This document shows positions 46,590-58,193 of a stretch of DNA of 64,000 nt, in pieces. The notes below the pieces were generated by a model. The model did not search any database. It worked only from the letters and a program-made list of their open reading frames with translations, and was not told the DNA's origin. Made by a program: the position numbers and the translations under genes. The stretch lies in the NCBI GenBank assembly GCA_009760855.2, contig WPIO01000147.1, positions 607,001-671,000 on the forward strand, given 5' to 3'. Source of the DNA: Cristatella mucedo. Lineage: Eukaryota; Bryozoa; Phylactolaemata; Cristatellidae. Each line of letters starts with the position of its first letter. Positions within the stretch are counted from its first letter, which is position 1.

Positions 46590-47650
46590 TGTTCATCTAG
46601 CAGGCAAGACACTCGAGATTTTCATAGGGGCGGACCAGACCCACAGTTAATGAAAAAGTATAGCGAAAAATCATTGCATTTATTCGACGTGAACTCGCCG
46701 GTTGATCATCGAGTAGAATTAGGGCATAACTTCGTCGTTGGCAAAGGTCGGGGGAGGGGCCACGTAAGAATAGAGGCGGTCCAGATCGTTGCCCAGCTGT
46801 AGGTGGGCAAATGCCTTCTTGGCTCGGCCAGTGGTAGGCACCAATCTTCTCCTTGAATTTGTCAAGATGAGAATCAAGGTTGTGGACTTTGAGGGTCATG
46901 ATGCATGCTATTGTGGCACACTACCTTTGGACAGCCTAGCGCTGCGGTTTATAGTATCCGGAATTGCAAAAAACCACAGCACAGTAAACCACTGCAAAGA
47001 AACTGTTCCAAGTCGCTAACATAATCCTATTCAGTTTGTTTGCGAACTCGTCACACTCTAATACCTCCTTTATCTGTGACCCTCCTTTATCTGTGACCCG
47101 ACTAAGACACTAGCTTTGACCTTTGCCGCCAACAGCTGTTGAACGATATCTTGGAGGTACTTCAAAGCTGCTGACTCATTGTCTAGAGCCTTGAACATTT
47201 CTTTTGTGAGGTCTAAGCTGAGGTGCAGAGGTGGCACCAGCAGCTCAGGTTACCATCAGCACCTCAGAATTCGAGAGTCAGACTACCAGCAGCTCCTATA
47301 TTGTGTTGCCCAGATCGTTACAGAGAGCTTGGTCCGCCCGTGGCCACGTTCCTTTTTTGACCGTAGAGCTGAGTCCCAGCTGAGCAATAGGCAAAGAAAA
47401 CAGGGACGAGACTTTGCGAAACCTTTGCCTCGGAGGCCCATCAGCAAAGAGCCCATTTGGCCAATGTCCAATAACCTTCGAACCAGGGACTCAATCACTT
47501 CAAGTCAATCAGCGACATCTTGACACTGCTGTAGTCCTCTTAGAGGGTCACACAAAACTGCAGGTAGAGATGGGTACTTGTTTCAGCTATCACGTAGCAC
47601 GGCTTTCCGAATCCTCGATGAACTCTCTAAGAATAAGAGACATTCGCTCA
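46590..47650 (-). mobile_element. Relic of a widespread transposon protein (PCFLC..WDSR / LKIHFL.SHLD type)
   Basis: On the minus strand, in order and across frameshifts: NKYPSLPAVLC (about 47560), FAKSRPCFLCLL...WDSALRSKKER (about 47420-47370), VPPLHLSLDLTKEMFKALD (about 47240), NESAALKYLQDIVQQLLAAK, VLVGSQIKE, TWNSFFAVV (about 47000) and MTLKVHNLDSHLDKFKEKIG (about 46890). This order matches a conserved protein found in many arthropod and other animal genomes as a multicopy mobile-element ORF (PCFLC.WDSR, LPPLHIKLGL, AWxxFxxVV, MSLKIHFLHSHLDFFPxNxGA). I cannot name the superfamily. Confidence 0.6.
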
Positions 47651-47997
47651 CGTTGCTGGCGATTCGTATAGCCTCTACATGGTCGGCGACATTGCTGTAG
47701 CAGCACGGCTCATCTTGCCGACAGCAGAAGTTGGAAAGACGTCTGTGTCAACCTCTCCGATCTATTACGTTCACAATTTCGTTCCACCATTCCACTACTG
47801 AGCCGAGATGTCAGAAGCTAAGCATTGGACTAGGTTAGACGAAGGTCTCTGATCAGATCGCTAGGCACGACTCCACAGGTTTGTCATTCACAGCCTTCTG
47901 TTTTTGTTTTTTTGCAGCGAGTTATACAGCACTTCGTTGCAATTTAGTCGCTTTGGATAGCATAATAAAAAACTTATAAATCAAATCTAGTCGATGT

Positions 47998-48120
47998 GTA
48001 TACTGCCGTTAGAGAACTTGGTCTTTATCCAGGTGCTTTAAATATGCCGAAGGGCTCAAATCCACGACCTTGGTCATTAGAGGCAAGCATCTTACCACTA
48101 GGCCAACCATGGCGGTGATT
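47998..48120 (-). mobile_element. SINE family 1, complete and tRNA-like
   Basis: On the minus strand: CCATGGTTGGCCTAGTGGTA (A box), AGATGCTTGCCTCTAATGAC, GTCGTGGATTTGAGCCC (B box), then CATATTTAAAGCACCTGGAT and AAAGACCAAGTTCTCTAACG. Its head is the most tRNA-like of all copies. Confidence 0.82.
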
Positions 48121-48152
48121 TAATACTATCAGTATTTTTACAAGTATGGCTG

Positions 48153-48262
48153 GGGTGTGTGTGCGCATGCGGTGTGTGCACGTGTGTGTGTGTGTACACG
48201 AGCGAGTGAGCGAGTGTGTGTGTGTGTGTGTGCATGTGTGTGTGTGTGTGCGCGTATGCACA
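48153..48262. repeat. (GT)n, interrupted
   Basis: GT repeats with CAC, GAGC and GC interruptions. Confidence 0.93.
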
Positions 48263-48924
48263 GGAGAGCGAGCTGAAAGCCCGGAAAGGTGTGGTATGTC
48301 ATGCTGGGGGATGGATGGCAGCTTCCCTCTTAATTTGTCTAAATGTGGATGGCGCTGCAGTGGCCATTTCTCGTAGGACAGCTCTCTGAAGACTCGCGCC
48401 AGTCCAACCCTTGAGAGCCAAAAAAGAACCAGCACGATGTAGTTTGACTGCTGAAGCTGTAAGTTGGATCAAGGCTCCCCTCAACAGGCACCAAGGCTAC
48501 CACACTCGGCACGTTAAGGTGGCTGCTCAGCTAGCCTTGCCTAGCCTCCTCTCACCTGCTGGCCGACCCTGTACTTCTTAGGCTGCCCTGATGCAAATCG
48601 CATGCAGCCACTCCCGTGGAAGAAATTCAAGGTTTGCGACTGCTCATCGGTGCTCGTGATGTCGTGACGCCCCCACAGTGAACTGTACCTCTCGTTCGTT
48701 TGACTAAAGACAGATTCGTGCAGATACAGGGCTTGCCAGAACCTCTCCAGGGGTCATTACACAACCAATCCAGTACTCCGAAGAGCTAACTTCCCTATTG
48801 AAGGTCAGCATATGGAGGCCAGCTACAAAGGAGAGAAGGCTGACATATGTCATTGGTGATGATCGCCCTGCTGGAGAGGTGATCATGCCACAAATGTTGG
48901 TGTTGCAGCTAGTCTTCACCGGGA

Positions 48925-49560
48925 AAATTCGTAAAAACAAAGCAACTAGGCCACTACAGCTGGCTATGAATATGGCTGCAAGGCTAGTTTTTTCAAGCCC
49001 AGTGGTTTGACCACGTGTCTCCTTTGCTAAAAGAGCTAGGATGGATGCCGGTGGATCAACAGACACAGAGCTAAGTTCTTACGCTACCCACAAGGCTCCT
49101 CCATAACTAGCGGATCTGCTACACCAGTTTCAGCCTCCTCGTGCCCCCAGGTCCTGAATGGACAATAAATTTGCCGTTCCATTCCTCTGTTTAAAGACCG
49201 TTGGCAATAGAAGCTTTGGCTCTGCAGGCCCTAGACTGTAGAACTCGCTTCCACGATTCTTACACAACGACAACTACTCTCCTGCTGCCGACTATGGCCC
49301 ATCTTTTTCAGTGGTCCTGAGCTGCTACTTCCATGCTACTCACTACCTCGACTGCTCTCCTGACTCAGCTGTGCTTCCCACTTTCTCTTTGTTGCGTGAG
49401 ATGAAGTCTGTTCGTAACTGAATGCATACCGCAAGCAGCTTAGGCTATGAGTGTGCTATACAAAACTCTCCAGCGTAACAACCACATAGTCTTTGTGGCT
49501 TTGTGGAGATACAGATGGATACATGGATGGATACAGTTGCAGATGGAGATAGATACATTA
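48925..49560 (+). mobile_element. L2-type LINE relic with tail B
   Basis: NKATRPLQLAMNMAARLVFS, later LLKELGWMPV, NKFAVPFLCLKTVGNRSFGS and GPRL, then the untranslated end GCATACCGCAAGCAGCTTAG, GGAGATACAGATGG. Its reading matches the 28830 copy closely at the DNA level (CTACAGCTGGCTATGAATAT), but it carries the other tail. Confidence 0.8.
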
Positions 49561-51555
49561 ATCGTATCCTTATCAACTAGCTTCCCAGTGGGCCTGAAGG
49601 CTTTAAAGTATCAATCCTCGCAGGGGTAAAATTATGTCTAAAGCTTCACTCCTTATCAGTTTGTCTTAGCGGGGCAGAGTCCCATTTAGTTATCGACGAT
49701 GTTAGTCTTAGCTATCTTCTTCAGGTTCTACCTTGCCGAAGTCTAATCAATTTTAAATTGTAAAGCAATTGTAACTATACCAAGTCAAGCTGGGCAAAGA
49801 CTACACATTTTAATTTGCATAAAAAAGTCAGCAAGATGGTCGTAGGTATGCTGATTGGCAATTGCATGAGACTAGGAAATAAACAAAGCGTTGTCTTGCT
49901 GCTTTTGTTGCAATGGTGCTTTCCTACTAGTGCACAAGTCCAAGTACCTACACAGCCATACAATGCAGTCGTTGTCACGGTACTATAAAATGGGAAAACC
50001 TGCGGTTTTTAAATGAAGGGTCGATGAAATATTCGTTATATTTTTTATTTTATTCGCTGGCATATGAGAACGGGGTAGTGAAGGGCATTATTTTAATTCC
50101 GTGCATTCGTTCTGGGTGCTTCGGTGTAACGTTTCAAAGTTGAATGCCTACTACTCCTCAAAAAACTAGGATAGTTGATACTTCTGTGCTCAAGTGCATG
50201 TATCAATGTTGAAAAGGTAAGGCTCTCAACCATACAGCCAAAGGTCGCTGACAGGGAGAGCTAGGTTTACCTAGTTGTTTAGAAAAATGACAATGCCTAG
50301 CAAGGTCGACGTCCCCGCCTCGTAATGTCGAGTTACAAGTCAGCAAGGTCGTCAAGGCCAGCTGGCAGTCCGGACGAAGGCCGGTACTATAGCTGCTAGC
50401 TATTGTCGGCACCAGCCGCTGGCAAACAAAGTTTTTTTCGTGGGAAGGCCCCGGCCGGACGAAGGACGCCTGGAAATCCTGCTGATCCTGAAAAACGGCA
50501 GCTATCGAAACCCTTTGCTGAGAGACAGTCCCAGGCAGCCTTCAGTGGCTAGCCATAAATTGAATGGCTATTACCAAAAAATAATGGCATTGAGCAAATT
50601 AGGGAGCAGCACCTACCTCCATCGGACACAACGGGAGCTGCTGCCCCTTCCATCCCACCTGTACACCTCCCCCCCCCCCCCAGTGGGCTGTCCAGAATAT
50701 GGTTAAAAGACCAAACATTGGATGGCAGCAGCTCAGGTGGGCTCTCAGCCATTAGAAATCCTCACCAACGATCACAGCAGCAGAAACCAAGCACGAGTAA
50801 TGAGCCACAGGGGTAGCACAGGCTTGGCCATTTGTTCTAGTGTCAGCGTCGAATGGTCCGTGAAGCTTCCTGGCAGGCACAGTCATTTTGTTATCATCCC
50901 TAGGGCGTTCGAGGAGTCCTTCCCGATCGAGGAGCAGCCCATCAGCTGCCTGCCAGCCGGCAAATGACCAATCAAAGACTCGGCAACATTAAAACCAACC
51001 AAAGCTGTGTAGAGGCTGCATTGGCTACCCCACTGCTGCACACTATGCAGGCGACACAACCAGCACATGGCTGGTGAGTGCTGGAATGAAGCCTGCGACG
51101 GCAGCAGTTTCGAGTCACAAACCACTGCTCTAGGAACTTTTGGGGAGTAGGGTAGATACGATCGCTCGATCCTATTAGCGTTGAGTTCGTGCCCAGCAGC
51201 ATGCTCACAGTAACAACAATCGGCAACATTGATGAGACTACCAAAAACATCATTAAAATCGCAGCCAGACTGCAATAAACCAAGCAGCTTTGGCCCCGGT
51301 AAGGTAAATTCAGGGTAGCACCATGCACAGCCCAAAAGTCATATCTGCAGGTGAAATTGGCATATCCCGAGGCACATACCACGAGCGGCATCAAACCGGG
51401 ATGAAGTTTAGACCGAAATAAGGCCGAGTCAGGATTTATCGAATACAGTAATGCCCCAACAGGAGACTGCACACGCCAGACAGAAAAGACGATGAGTCAT
51501 GTTGACCTCTCGAGGGGAACAAAGGAAAAAATATATAACATGAAATACAATTAAT

Positions 51556-51710
51556 GTATATAGTATGCTAAGAGAGCTGAATCTCGATCCAGGCGTTTCC
51601 CTTAAGCTACGGGGGCTCAAGCCCACAATTTCAAACGCAAATGTGAGCACCTTTACCTCGGGTCCTTAAAGGCAAGCACCTTTAACCCTGAGCCAAACCA
51701 GGGCGGCAAA
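51556..51710 (-). mobile_element. SINE family 1 with enlarged head
   Basis: On the minus strand: CCCTGGTTTGGCTCAGGGTT (A box), an inner repeat of AAAGGTGCTTGCC/AAAGGTGCTCACA, GTGGGCTTGAGCCCC (B box), then GCCTGGATCGAGATTCAGCT and CTCTTAGCATACTATA. The internal duplication lengthens the head by about 30 bases. Confidence 0.75.
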
Positions 51711-52606
51711 CATGAGGCCGAATTCACATCCACTCAGCGTTTTGGCAGTTAGGAAGTTTGTATGAATTAGCTAATCACTGAAGCCAGACAACAGTCAGCC
51801 AAAGAGTCTAACTGAGTAGCTGCTAGCTCGAAGCCAAACACTATAGTCCTCAGAGATTTTATGTAATTCAGAGAATAAAGTGCCAAGAAAGAAGCCTCCG
51901 AGCCCACGCCACTTGTCGAACTAGTCAAACCGTGAAGCTCGGTGGATACCCCGAAACGGTGGACTACAAACTTGACATCCATTGACGAAAAGTCGTCGCT
52001 AGCTGCTTGGAAGCTAGCGAATTCAATGTGAACCCGGGAAAATCAGAGCAGTTCAATTCAATGCAAATATTGACAGGCAATAACAGCTCCATAGGCCAGC
52101 CTATCGCGGCCCATCTCAGGCAGGCTCGCCTAAGTATGGGGCGACCACAGCAGAGGTGAACGACGAAGCGAAATACTCCTACCTCTGCAGTACCATGCGA
52201 TCTGCCGCATTTGATCCTTAATCGAGACCAGCAATGCGATCAAGCAAGGCCATGCCTGAGAGGCTTACGTTGCAGACGTGAGAGCAAGACTCTCGTGGCG
52301 ATCGATTGCTGGCAGTGCAAAGTAAAGGGGCAGTGAACCCTGAGAAAATGCATTATCTATTGATCGAACAGGACTTCGAAATACTTGTCTACAACTGCAG
52401 AGGCAATGAAATCGAGAGCATCCCTTTCTCTTGAGGATTGGATTATCTGTCTGGCTGAATTAATTAGAATTCTATTTAATTTTAGATTCTATTCACAGGT
52501 GTCCTGGATCCGTCAGGATGACGTTTTAGGTCATGCCATGTGAACTGACATTTCTAAAAAAATCTACAGGCTTATAACCTCTTTCTTTCTCCTTCCCTCC
52601 TGCACC

Positions 52607-52662
52607 CACACACAGACACACAGACACACACAGACACACACAAACACACACACACACATACA

Positions 52663-52701
<39 letters not shown>

Positions 52702-52728
52702 TCACTCACTCACTCACTCTCTCACTCA

Positions 52729-52781
<53 letters not shown>
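52607..52781. repeat. (CA)n, (CACT)n and (TC)n next to the exon 6 donor
   Basis: A CA-rich run (52607-52697), ACTC repeats, then a (TC)n run to 52781. On the transcribed strand this is (GA)n starting about 23 bases inside the intron after exon 6. Confidence 0.96.
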
Positions 52782-52784
<3 letters not shown>

Positions 52785-52803
52785 CCCTCTTTCTCCCTCT
52801 CAC

Positions 52804-52993
52804 CGCGTGGTATGATGATGTCGGCGTGCCGCATGGTGGGTGCAATGTAGTGGTCGTAGGCAGGCTTGACGAAGGTGCTGTACTGCTTCAGCACGCCGTC
52901 TAGATCACGTCCTCGCTCCTTGATGTCGCGCACCATGCGCCGTGCTAGGCGCTCGTCCGAATCGGTGTCCACGAACACCTTCATGTCCATGAG
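52804..52993 (-). CDS. UCKL1: UCKL1 exon 6: lid region of the kinase
   Basis: This exon encodes residues 179-241 plus one base. It contains [33 protein letters not shown] and [20 protein letters not shown]. This arginine-rich lid and the following helix close over ATP in uridine-cytidine kinases. The acceptor is TCTGCAG and the donor CG|GTGAGA. The donor is followed within about 25 bases by a long (GA)n run on the transcribed strand. Confidence 0.97.
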
Positions 52994-53733
52994 CTGCAGA
53001 GAAGCACAGAGGCCAGGCAGCAGACCGGCTTAACGGTGACAACTGGTGCAGGCGGCAAGATGGCGCACGGGAAGCTGCCGCAGTCCAGTCGCAAGCTCGC
53101 TGCACGACCGGGAAAATGTATCCCCATATCGGCGCTGCCGATGCCGGCAGAGTCAACAGTGCTTAGCTTGGCAATTTCGGTCATATTCATTTCTTTACCA
53201 AATTTCTGAGGATATACTGTGCTGAAATTCCCCTAATGCACCACTCACGTTTCTAGGAGCCTAAGACTGGACGTAAAAAAAGTCAACAGCAAGTTAAAAT
53301 TCCGGCGGTATTGGAATCAAGGACTTCGGAGTCAACACGAACACAGAACGCTGAACGCATGAATGCTGGGCCTGCTGAACGCCAGCACCGCTTAACCACA
53401 GAGGTTGGTTCATCATAACTGTATGACAACTGCATACTTCCGGCAGCGGACGCCTTGGCACGAAAGATCAATGATAGCAGCAGCATCAGCAGCAGAAGCG
53501 GTTGGCAGTCAAGACAAAGATGCAGCTGTTGCACAGCTGAACTGTGTGTCAGAGAGGCTGCAAAACCACTGCTGCCATCCTCCCCTTCCCCGAACGCCCC
53601 TTTCTGAGGGGGGGACTCTTTATCAGCAAGCAGCAGTCTGCCAGTGCTTGGTGCCGAAATGAGACCCTGAGTGCAGGCGCTAGTCGTCAATTAGCAATCC
53701 GTGAGTAGCAGAGCTGCCAATACTGGCAAAGCA

Positions 53734-53784
53734 GCTGCTGCTGCAGCAGCAGCAGCAGCAGCTGCAGCAGCAGCAGCTGCTGCG
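53734..53784. repeat. (CAG/CTG) trinucleotide tract with internal flips
   Basis: CTGCTGCTGCAGCAGCAGC followed by CAGCTGCAGCAGCAGCAGCT. The alternation of CTG and CAG makes the tract partly self-complementary. Confidence 0.93.
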
Positions 53785-53819
53785 AATGACGACTGCGCTC
53801 AGCCAGGTATCAGTCCAGT

Positions 53820-54340
53820 AAGTCCAGTCGATATTAATAATACTAATAAATTTTCATCGAAAAAAAAGGAAATTAAATCTCTTTCCAGGCACTTCACACA
53901 AGCTTGAAAGGAAGTATACCAGTCGGTTAGTAATAACAAGCACAACTTGGGCATGCACAAGCAAACAAAGGACAAAGGAAGCAGTTAAGCAAATGCTGTA
54001 AGGTACAGGTAGATTTCTAGGTTCTTTTTAAATGCCAAGTCAGGGTATGTCGTGACGTCAGTTGGTAGCGCTCCAGTCTTTGGCCGCATACACAATCTGA
54101 AGGTTGGATCTTCATATAATTTGAGATTGGTTAGAGGCACAGCTAAGCGACTTTGGTCAGAACAGCAGGTTGCACGATGCCTAATCCCACTTGGGAAGTA
54201 GTTCGCTTAGGTAGTCGGAAACACGGGAAGTGACTTAAAATTGCGTAAAAAATCTTTAAATCGATGCAATTCTAGATAGGGAGGCAGTGCAAGTCAGAGA
54301 GAAGGGGAGTAACGCATCATTTGTCACGCTCGCGACCGAC
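53820..54340 (-). mobile_element. L2-type LINE relic, 3' end of the ORF and tail A
   Basis: On the minus strand: SDYLSELLPKWD (near 54210), YEDPTFRLCMRPKTGALPTD, VTTYPDLAFKKNLE (family FGPRLWNxLPxxLRT...FKxxLKTHLF), then GTGCCTGGAAAGAGATTTAA and ATTAGTATTATTAATA at the end. Confidence 0.72.
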
Positions 54341-54449
54341 AAGCCTGCCTGCAGACTCTCGCACCAACAACTACAAGGATTCTATTGGCCAGACAGGAAA
54401 ACCGGCTGCGAGTAAGTAGGTAAGTAGTCTACCAGCAGTCTATACTTAC

Positions 54450-54521
54450 ACTGAGAAGAGTGCTGGTGCAGAATGCCAATATGCCTTCGAAGATCACGAC
54501 GTTTGCACCGTAAATCACCTT
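54450..54521 (-). CDS. UCKL1: UCKL1 exon 5: YGANVVIFEGI core strand
   Basis: This exon encodes residues 155-178, with 24 codons in phase 0 at both ends. KVIYGANVVIFEGILAF is the central beta strand of the kinase with its conserved FEGI. The acceptor is ATTACAG and the donor AGT|GTAAGT. Joined to exon 6 it reads [13 protein letters not shown], which aligns without gaps to the vertebrate protein. Confidence 0.96.
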
Positions 54522-54852
54522 CTGTAATGGCCATGGCCAGCAAAAAGGCAGGCCAGTCACTGCTGCACGAGCTCGGCTGAAGCACGGCAAAATATTGTTT
54601 ACTGGGGCGCTGCTGCACATTTACCTCAGGCCCTCGCAGGCGACTAATCTAAATGGGGGAAGCTGAAGGGATGACAAGCTCCCTCTGGGGCCCTTCGCCC
54701 CGGCCAGAGGCCAGTCTTGGTGGGTAAGTATGGTGAAGAGGGAGCAGTCATCCCCCGACCCAGTCAGACCCCTCCCCCTCGTGGCTAGCTAGCTAGCTAG
54801 CTAGCTAGCTAGCTCGAGGCTCACTATTCGGGCGCGGTGCGACCGCCCTTAC
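54522..54852 (-). other. UCKL1: UCKL1 intron 4
   Basis: 331 bases. The only notable item is a TAGC tetranucleotide run, (TAGC)n at 54784-54814, about 38 bases from the exon 4 donor. Confidence 0.92.
54784..54814. repeat. (CTAG)n microsatellite
   Basis: About eight self-complementary CTAG units. It could form a hairpin near the exon 4 splice donor. Confidence 0.95.
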
Positions 54853-55023
54853 CGTGGCCTTCTCGCGGCTGTGCGTCGAGAAGCTGTAGATCGGGACTTC
54901 GACTTTCTTGCCTGACTTTAACCGCCTCAGCGTGTCGGCAAGCAGGTCAAAGTCAAAGGCATCGGGATGATCGAAGTTGTACTCGCAGCTCAGCGCCAGT
55001 TCGTGCTGTTCCTCGGACAGGAC
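54853..55023 (-). CDS. UCKL1: UCKL1 exon 4: NFDHPDAFD nucleoside-binding segment
   Basis: This exon encodes residues 98-154 in phase 0 at both ends. It contains [14 protein letters not shown] (113-121 is the conserved core), then [19 protein letters not shown], which matches the family's substrate-binding segment (human reads VPIYDFTTHSR by memory). The acceptor is CTCGCAG and the donor ACG|GTAAGG. All key residues of the kinase family seen here are intact. Confidence 0.97.
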
Positions 55024-56008
55024 CTGCGAGCGAGCGATGGACGCCAGAGGATCGAGCCTGCCTGCCCGCCGCGGCGGCTGCACGCAACCGGAAGCACGCA
55101 GGGTGGTGCAGCAAAGACGATGCAGCCTGCTGACCCCACCCCCAAGCCGGCACATCTGCTGTGCCAACGCCAGCCAGCACGCGCCACAGGTAGGCTACTG
55201 CCACCAAAAGCACCGAGCAGGCGGCCGACTCTGCAAGTAGGAGTTTCAATGAGCAGCTGCAGGCTTATGCTTAAGCACACTGTCGTACTCAGTCGCACGC
55301 ACACCCACACGTACACCCACACGTACTCATACCCACGTACATGCAAAAGCGTGTCCTACGCAAGCACACAGACACTAGCTCCGAGAACCCGAGCCGAGGG
55401 CCAAGGCGTGACTCGACCAGCGCTGCAAAAGCTAGACCAATGACGTTGCCACCGAAGAACTCAAGCCCCCCTTAGCCCCAAGCCGCTAGTGGGAAAGCAA
55501 CGAAAAAGCACAGCAGACTGCACAGCTGTAACAGCTGCAGCTAGTGCAGTGCAGCTGGCGCCGCAGTCCTAAGTTGGTGACAGGCATTTCAACTACTGGC
55601 GATGTTGCTAGGCACAATTAAACTCGCCAGGGACACGACCGGGACGACGGTGTGTCACCTCCTGTCGGATTATTAAGCGATACCGATAGATAGAGTGACT
55701 TTGCTGCACTGTTAGCCCAAACTGGCCCCAGTGGCAACTGTCACCGAAAGGCAACCGGCTGTGCAGAGAGAGCACAGTGGGAACAATGTGTCCTGCACTT
55801 GACCTTGCACTTGACTCTGTCTTGGCCTTGGCACAAATTGCTAGCGTTCCGAACATGAAAACGAGCTTTTCAGCTCGGCTACCAGGTACCGAATGGCGAT
55901 GCATGGCAACAGGATTGAATGAGTTTTTTATAAAGTGCAGGCTTGTCTGCATTCTAACAGCAAATAGTAGCAGTAAGCAGTAAGATGGCGATTCATCCTC
56001 ATTAGGTG

Positions 56009-56009
<1 letters not shown>

Positions 56010-56059
<50 letters not shown>

Positions 56060-56082
56060 TCACACACACACACACACACACG
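56010..56082. repeat. (AC)n microsatellite
   Basis: An AC run interrupted once by CACTCACTC. Confidence 0.96.
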
Positions 56083-57014
56083 TGGGCTCACGGGCTCGTA
56101 ACCACTGACGAATAGGTACAACCGAAATATGAGCTGCAATCGCAGTTTTTAATTTACATCCTGAATTTCCCTGCTCTTCCAAAAAACTTTGCAAGCAGAA
56201 TCGATTTTCGAAAAGGTCGGCGCCCGGCGCTGCGACTCAGCCAAGCCAGAGCTCAGACCCAAGCGCTGCTGCTGCTGCAAGGTCGGCGGCCGTCGGCTTC
56301 TTTTCAACAAAGCTCTCGGGCTACCAGCAAGGCCATCCTGGCTAGTGCCACCCTCTAACGAGAGTGGCAGACAGGTGGTGAGTCATGGATCGCATGTGGA
56401 ACAGTTAGGGCTGGCTGGTGCGCATTACGGCAGATCCAGTTCCGAGCAGACGACTGGCTAACAGCTTCATCCCGCGCATTCGGTGAGCACCGAAGAGGTG
56501 CAGCAGCAGCAGCAGCGCACCGAGGAGGACGGCGGACCGGCGCACAGGCTCGGCTGCCGGGTTCAGCTGGCTGCAATGTTTCGTCAATCGATCCCTAAGC
56601 AGTTGCACCTGAGCGCCAAGCTTGAGCCACCAGGCCAAGGCCGCGGCACACGACGACGAAATGCAAGCAGCCGCAGCCTGGCGGCAGTACCACCAGGCTG
56701 CGGCTGCTGCTGCTACATCGAGAGGCACGAAAGCAAGCACGCCGGCCTTGAGCCTTAGCTGGCAGGCAGGCTGGCAGGCGAATTTGCTGTACCGAGTGCC
56801 CGCTGGTGTTCGCGATCGTGCAGCCACCTTTCGAGGGCCACAACTTACGACAGGTGCTCTGCACAGCAGCCTCAGGCTGCAAGGCATCGTTCGGCTGAAC
56901 CCTAGCTACGACTTACATCGGCAGGAGACATGTGGCTAGCTGACTCGAGACAGTCAGCCCGGTGGATGACAACGCGGCTTGGGCGACTGCCATTGCAACG
57001 GCTCGGCAGAAGCT

Positions 57015-57095
57015 ACCTTTCAAGCATATGCAAAATGCCTAGAAAGAGACGTAGTTCTCTAAGGGTGCTATACAAGTTTTGTTATTATTATTAGG
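57015..57095 (+). mobile_element. LINE tail A fragment
   Basis: AATGCCTAGAAAGAGACGTA, GTTCTCTAAGGGTGCTATAC, then TTATTATTATTA. Confidence 0.72.
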
Positions 57096-57439
57096 GCATG
57101 TCTGCCAAACAGAATAGGCAACTGAGTGTATAAAGTTGCAGATCTTAAAAAGAAATGCAGGTGCAAAGTTAAGTGTATGGGTTGGCGCCATGAGCTTTTT
57201 GTGGTTTAGTGTTGATCTGGAGACCAGTTCCACTACCAAGATATAAAAAATGTTTAGGTGAGCCTCAACAGTGTATACAAAATACACACAAGACCTTAAA
57301 TAATGGAGGGTCAGCTCTATACTTCGATAGCAAAGATTCGTTGTGGGGACAGCCAATGCACACACGAACAGGTGGGTACTGGTGCACCTGTGTCGAAAAT
57401 GCACCGGCTTGTATTTATCTCATTCTTTATAATAAAAAA

Positions 57440-57690
57440 AATACATAATAATAATAATAACACAATTGATTTAGCGCCGTCAGAGCACTCAATCTCTTTC
57501 TAGGCACTTTTGCTGCAAAAGAAGTTCATTCAAATGGTTAGTGGTAGCATGCTCAATGACAACAAGCATAACATGGTTAGGGGTGACATAATAATAATAA
57601 TAATAATACACTTGACATGCACAGGGTCAGCCGGAAAATATGGGTGGTGGCAGCATGCCGAGTAACAGCACATATAAACACTTGAAGGGG
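57440..57690 (-). mobile_element. LINE 3' end, tail A, with an inner ATT repeat
   Basis: On the minus strand: CGGCATGCTGCCACCACCC, TGACCCTGTGCATG, an (ATT)n block at 57586-57606, then CATGTTATGCTTGTTGTCAT, GCAGCAAAAGTGCCTAGAAA, GAGATTGAGTGCTCTGACGG and ATTATTATTAT. The inner ATT block suggests two stacked tail insertions or local slippage. Confidence 0.7.
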
Positions 57691-58006
57691 GAATTAGCTA
57701 ACCAATTATGCCATGCATACTTTTAATTAAGTTTAACGGTTATGCTCTAATTTCCAGTCCAACGCTATGTCCAACAAGCTAAGTCCAACGTCCAATGCTA
57801 GCCCCTCCCCAACACTTGTGGAAGGCCACGTTTTTCAGGGCTTTGACCAGCTACAAAACTTATGAATGCAACTTGCACAGCACGGTAGCTGTTGATGACG
57901 GGACAGGTTTCTTGATCTAAATTATCCAATACCGAATTATGGCTAGTATGATGGACTCCCAAATATCTACCGGTGAAGGGGTGGGACTCGACGGCTCCTT
58001 CTAGAG

Positions 58007-58193
58007 CATCGGTTCTCAACCTTTGGGTCGGGAGCCCTTTGGGGGTCGTAAGACCCTTTCACGGGGGTCACCTAAAACCATCGGATAACACGCATTTCCA
58101 CATTTTGCAAACAATAATTTTATGGTTGCGGGTTGCCACAATATGAGGAACTGTATTTAAGGGTCGCAGCATTAGGAAGGTTGAGAACCACTG
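58007..58193 (+). mobile_element. SPIN-like non-autonomous hAT transposon (187 bp)
   Basis: The left end CATCGGTTCTCAACC and the complement of the right end, CAGTGGTTCTCAACC, agree at 13 of 15 positions. The flanking 8-mers TTCTAGAG (57999-58006) and TTCTATAG (58194-58201) agree at 7 of 8, the target duplication size of hAT elements. Inside are GACCCTTTCACGGGGGTCAC, ACCATCGGATAACACG, ATAATTTTATGGTTG, GAGGAACTGTAT and TAGGAAGGTTGAGAACC, which I recognise as the short non-autonomous SPIN element known from tetrapods. No coding part is present; it would have been mobilised by a transposase made elsewhere. The family call is from memory of the consensus. Confidence 0.85.

Larger units (their letters stand above)
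44461..52803 (-). other. UCKL1: UCKL1 intron 6 (8.3 kb)
   Basis: It contains a LINE (44990), a transposon relic (46590), SINEs (47998, 51556), a LINE with tail B (48925), GT and TC/CA microsatellites, and a SINE-type tail trace at 46060-46125. I see nothing recognisable in 44470-44980, 45790-46050, 46140-46580, 47660-47990, 48270-48920, 49570-51540 and 51720-52600. Confidence 0.9.
52994..54449 (-). other. UCKL1: UCKL1 intron 5
   Basis: 1,456 bases: a CAG repeat (53734) and a LINE relic (53820-54340). Nothing recognisable in 53000-53730. Confidence 0.9.

Noticed and set aside
56405-56939. Overlapping frames of 90-160 codons on both strands
   Set aside because: GC-rich sequence with CAG/CTG phrases; no conserved motif and no coding asymmetry between strands.
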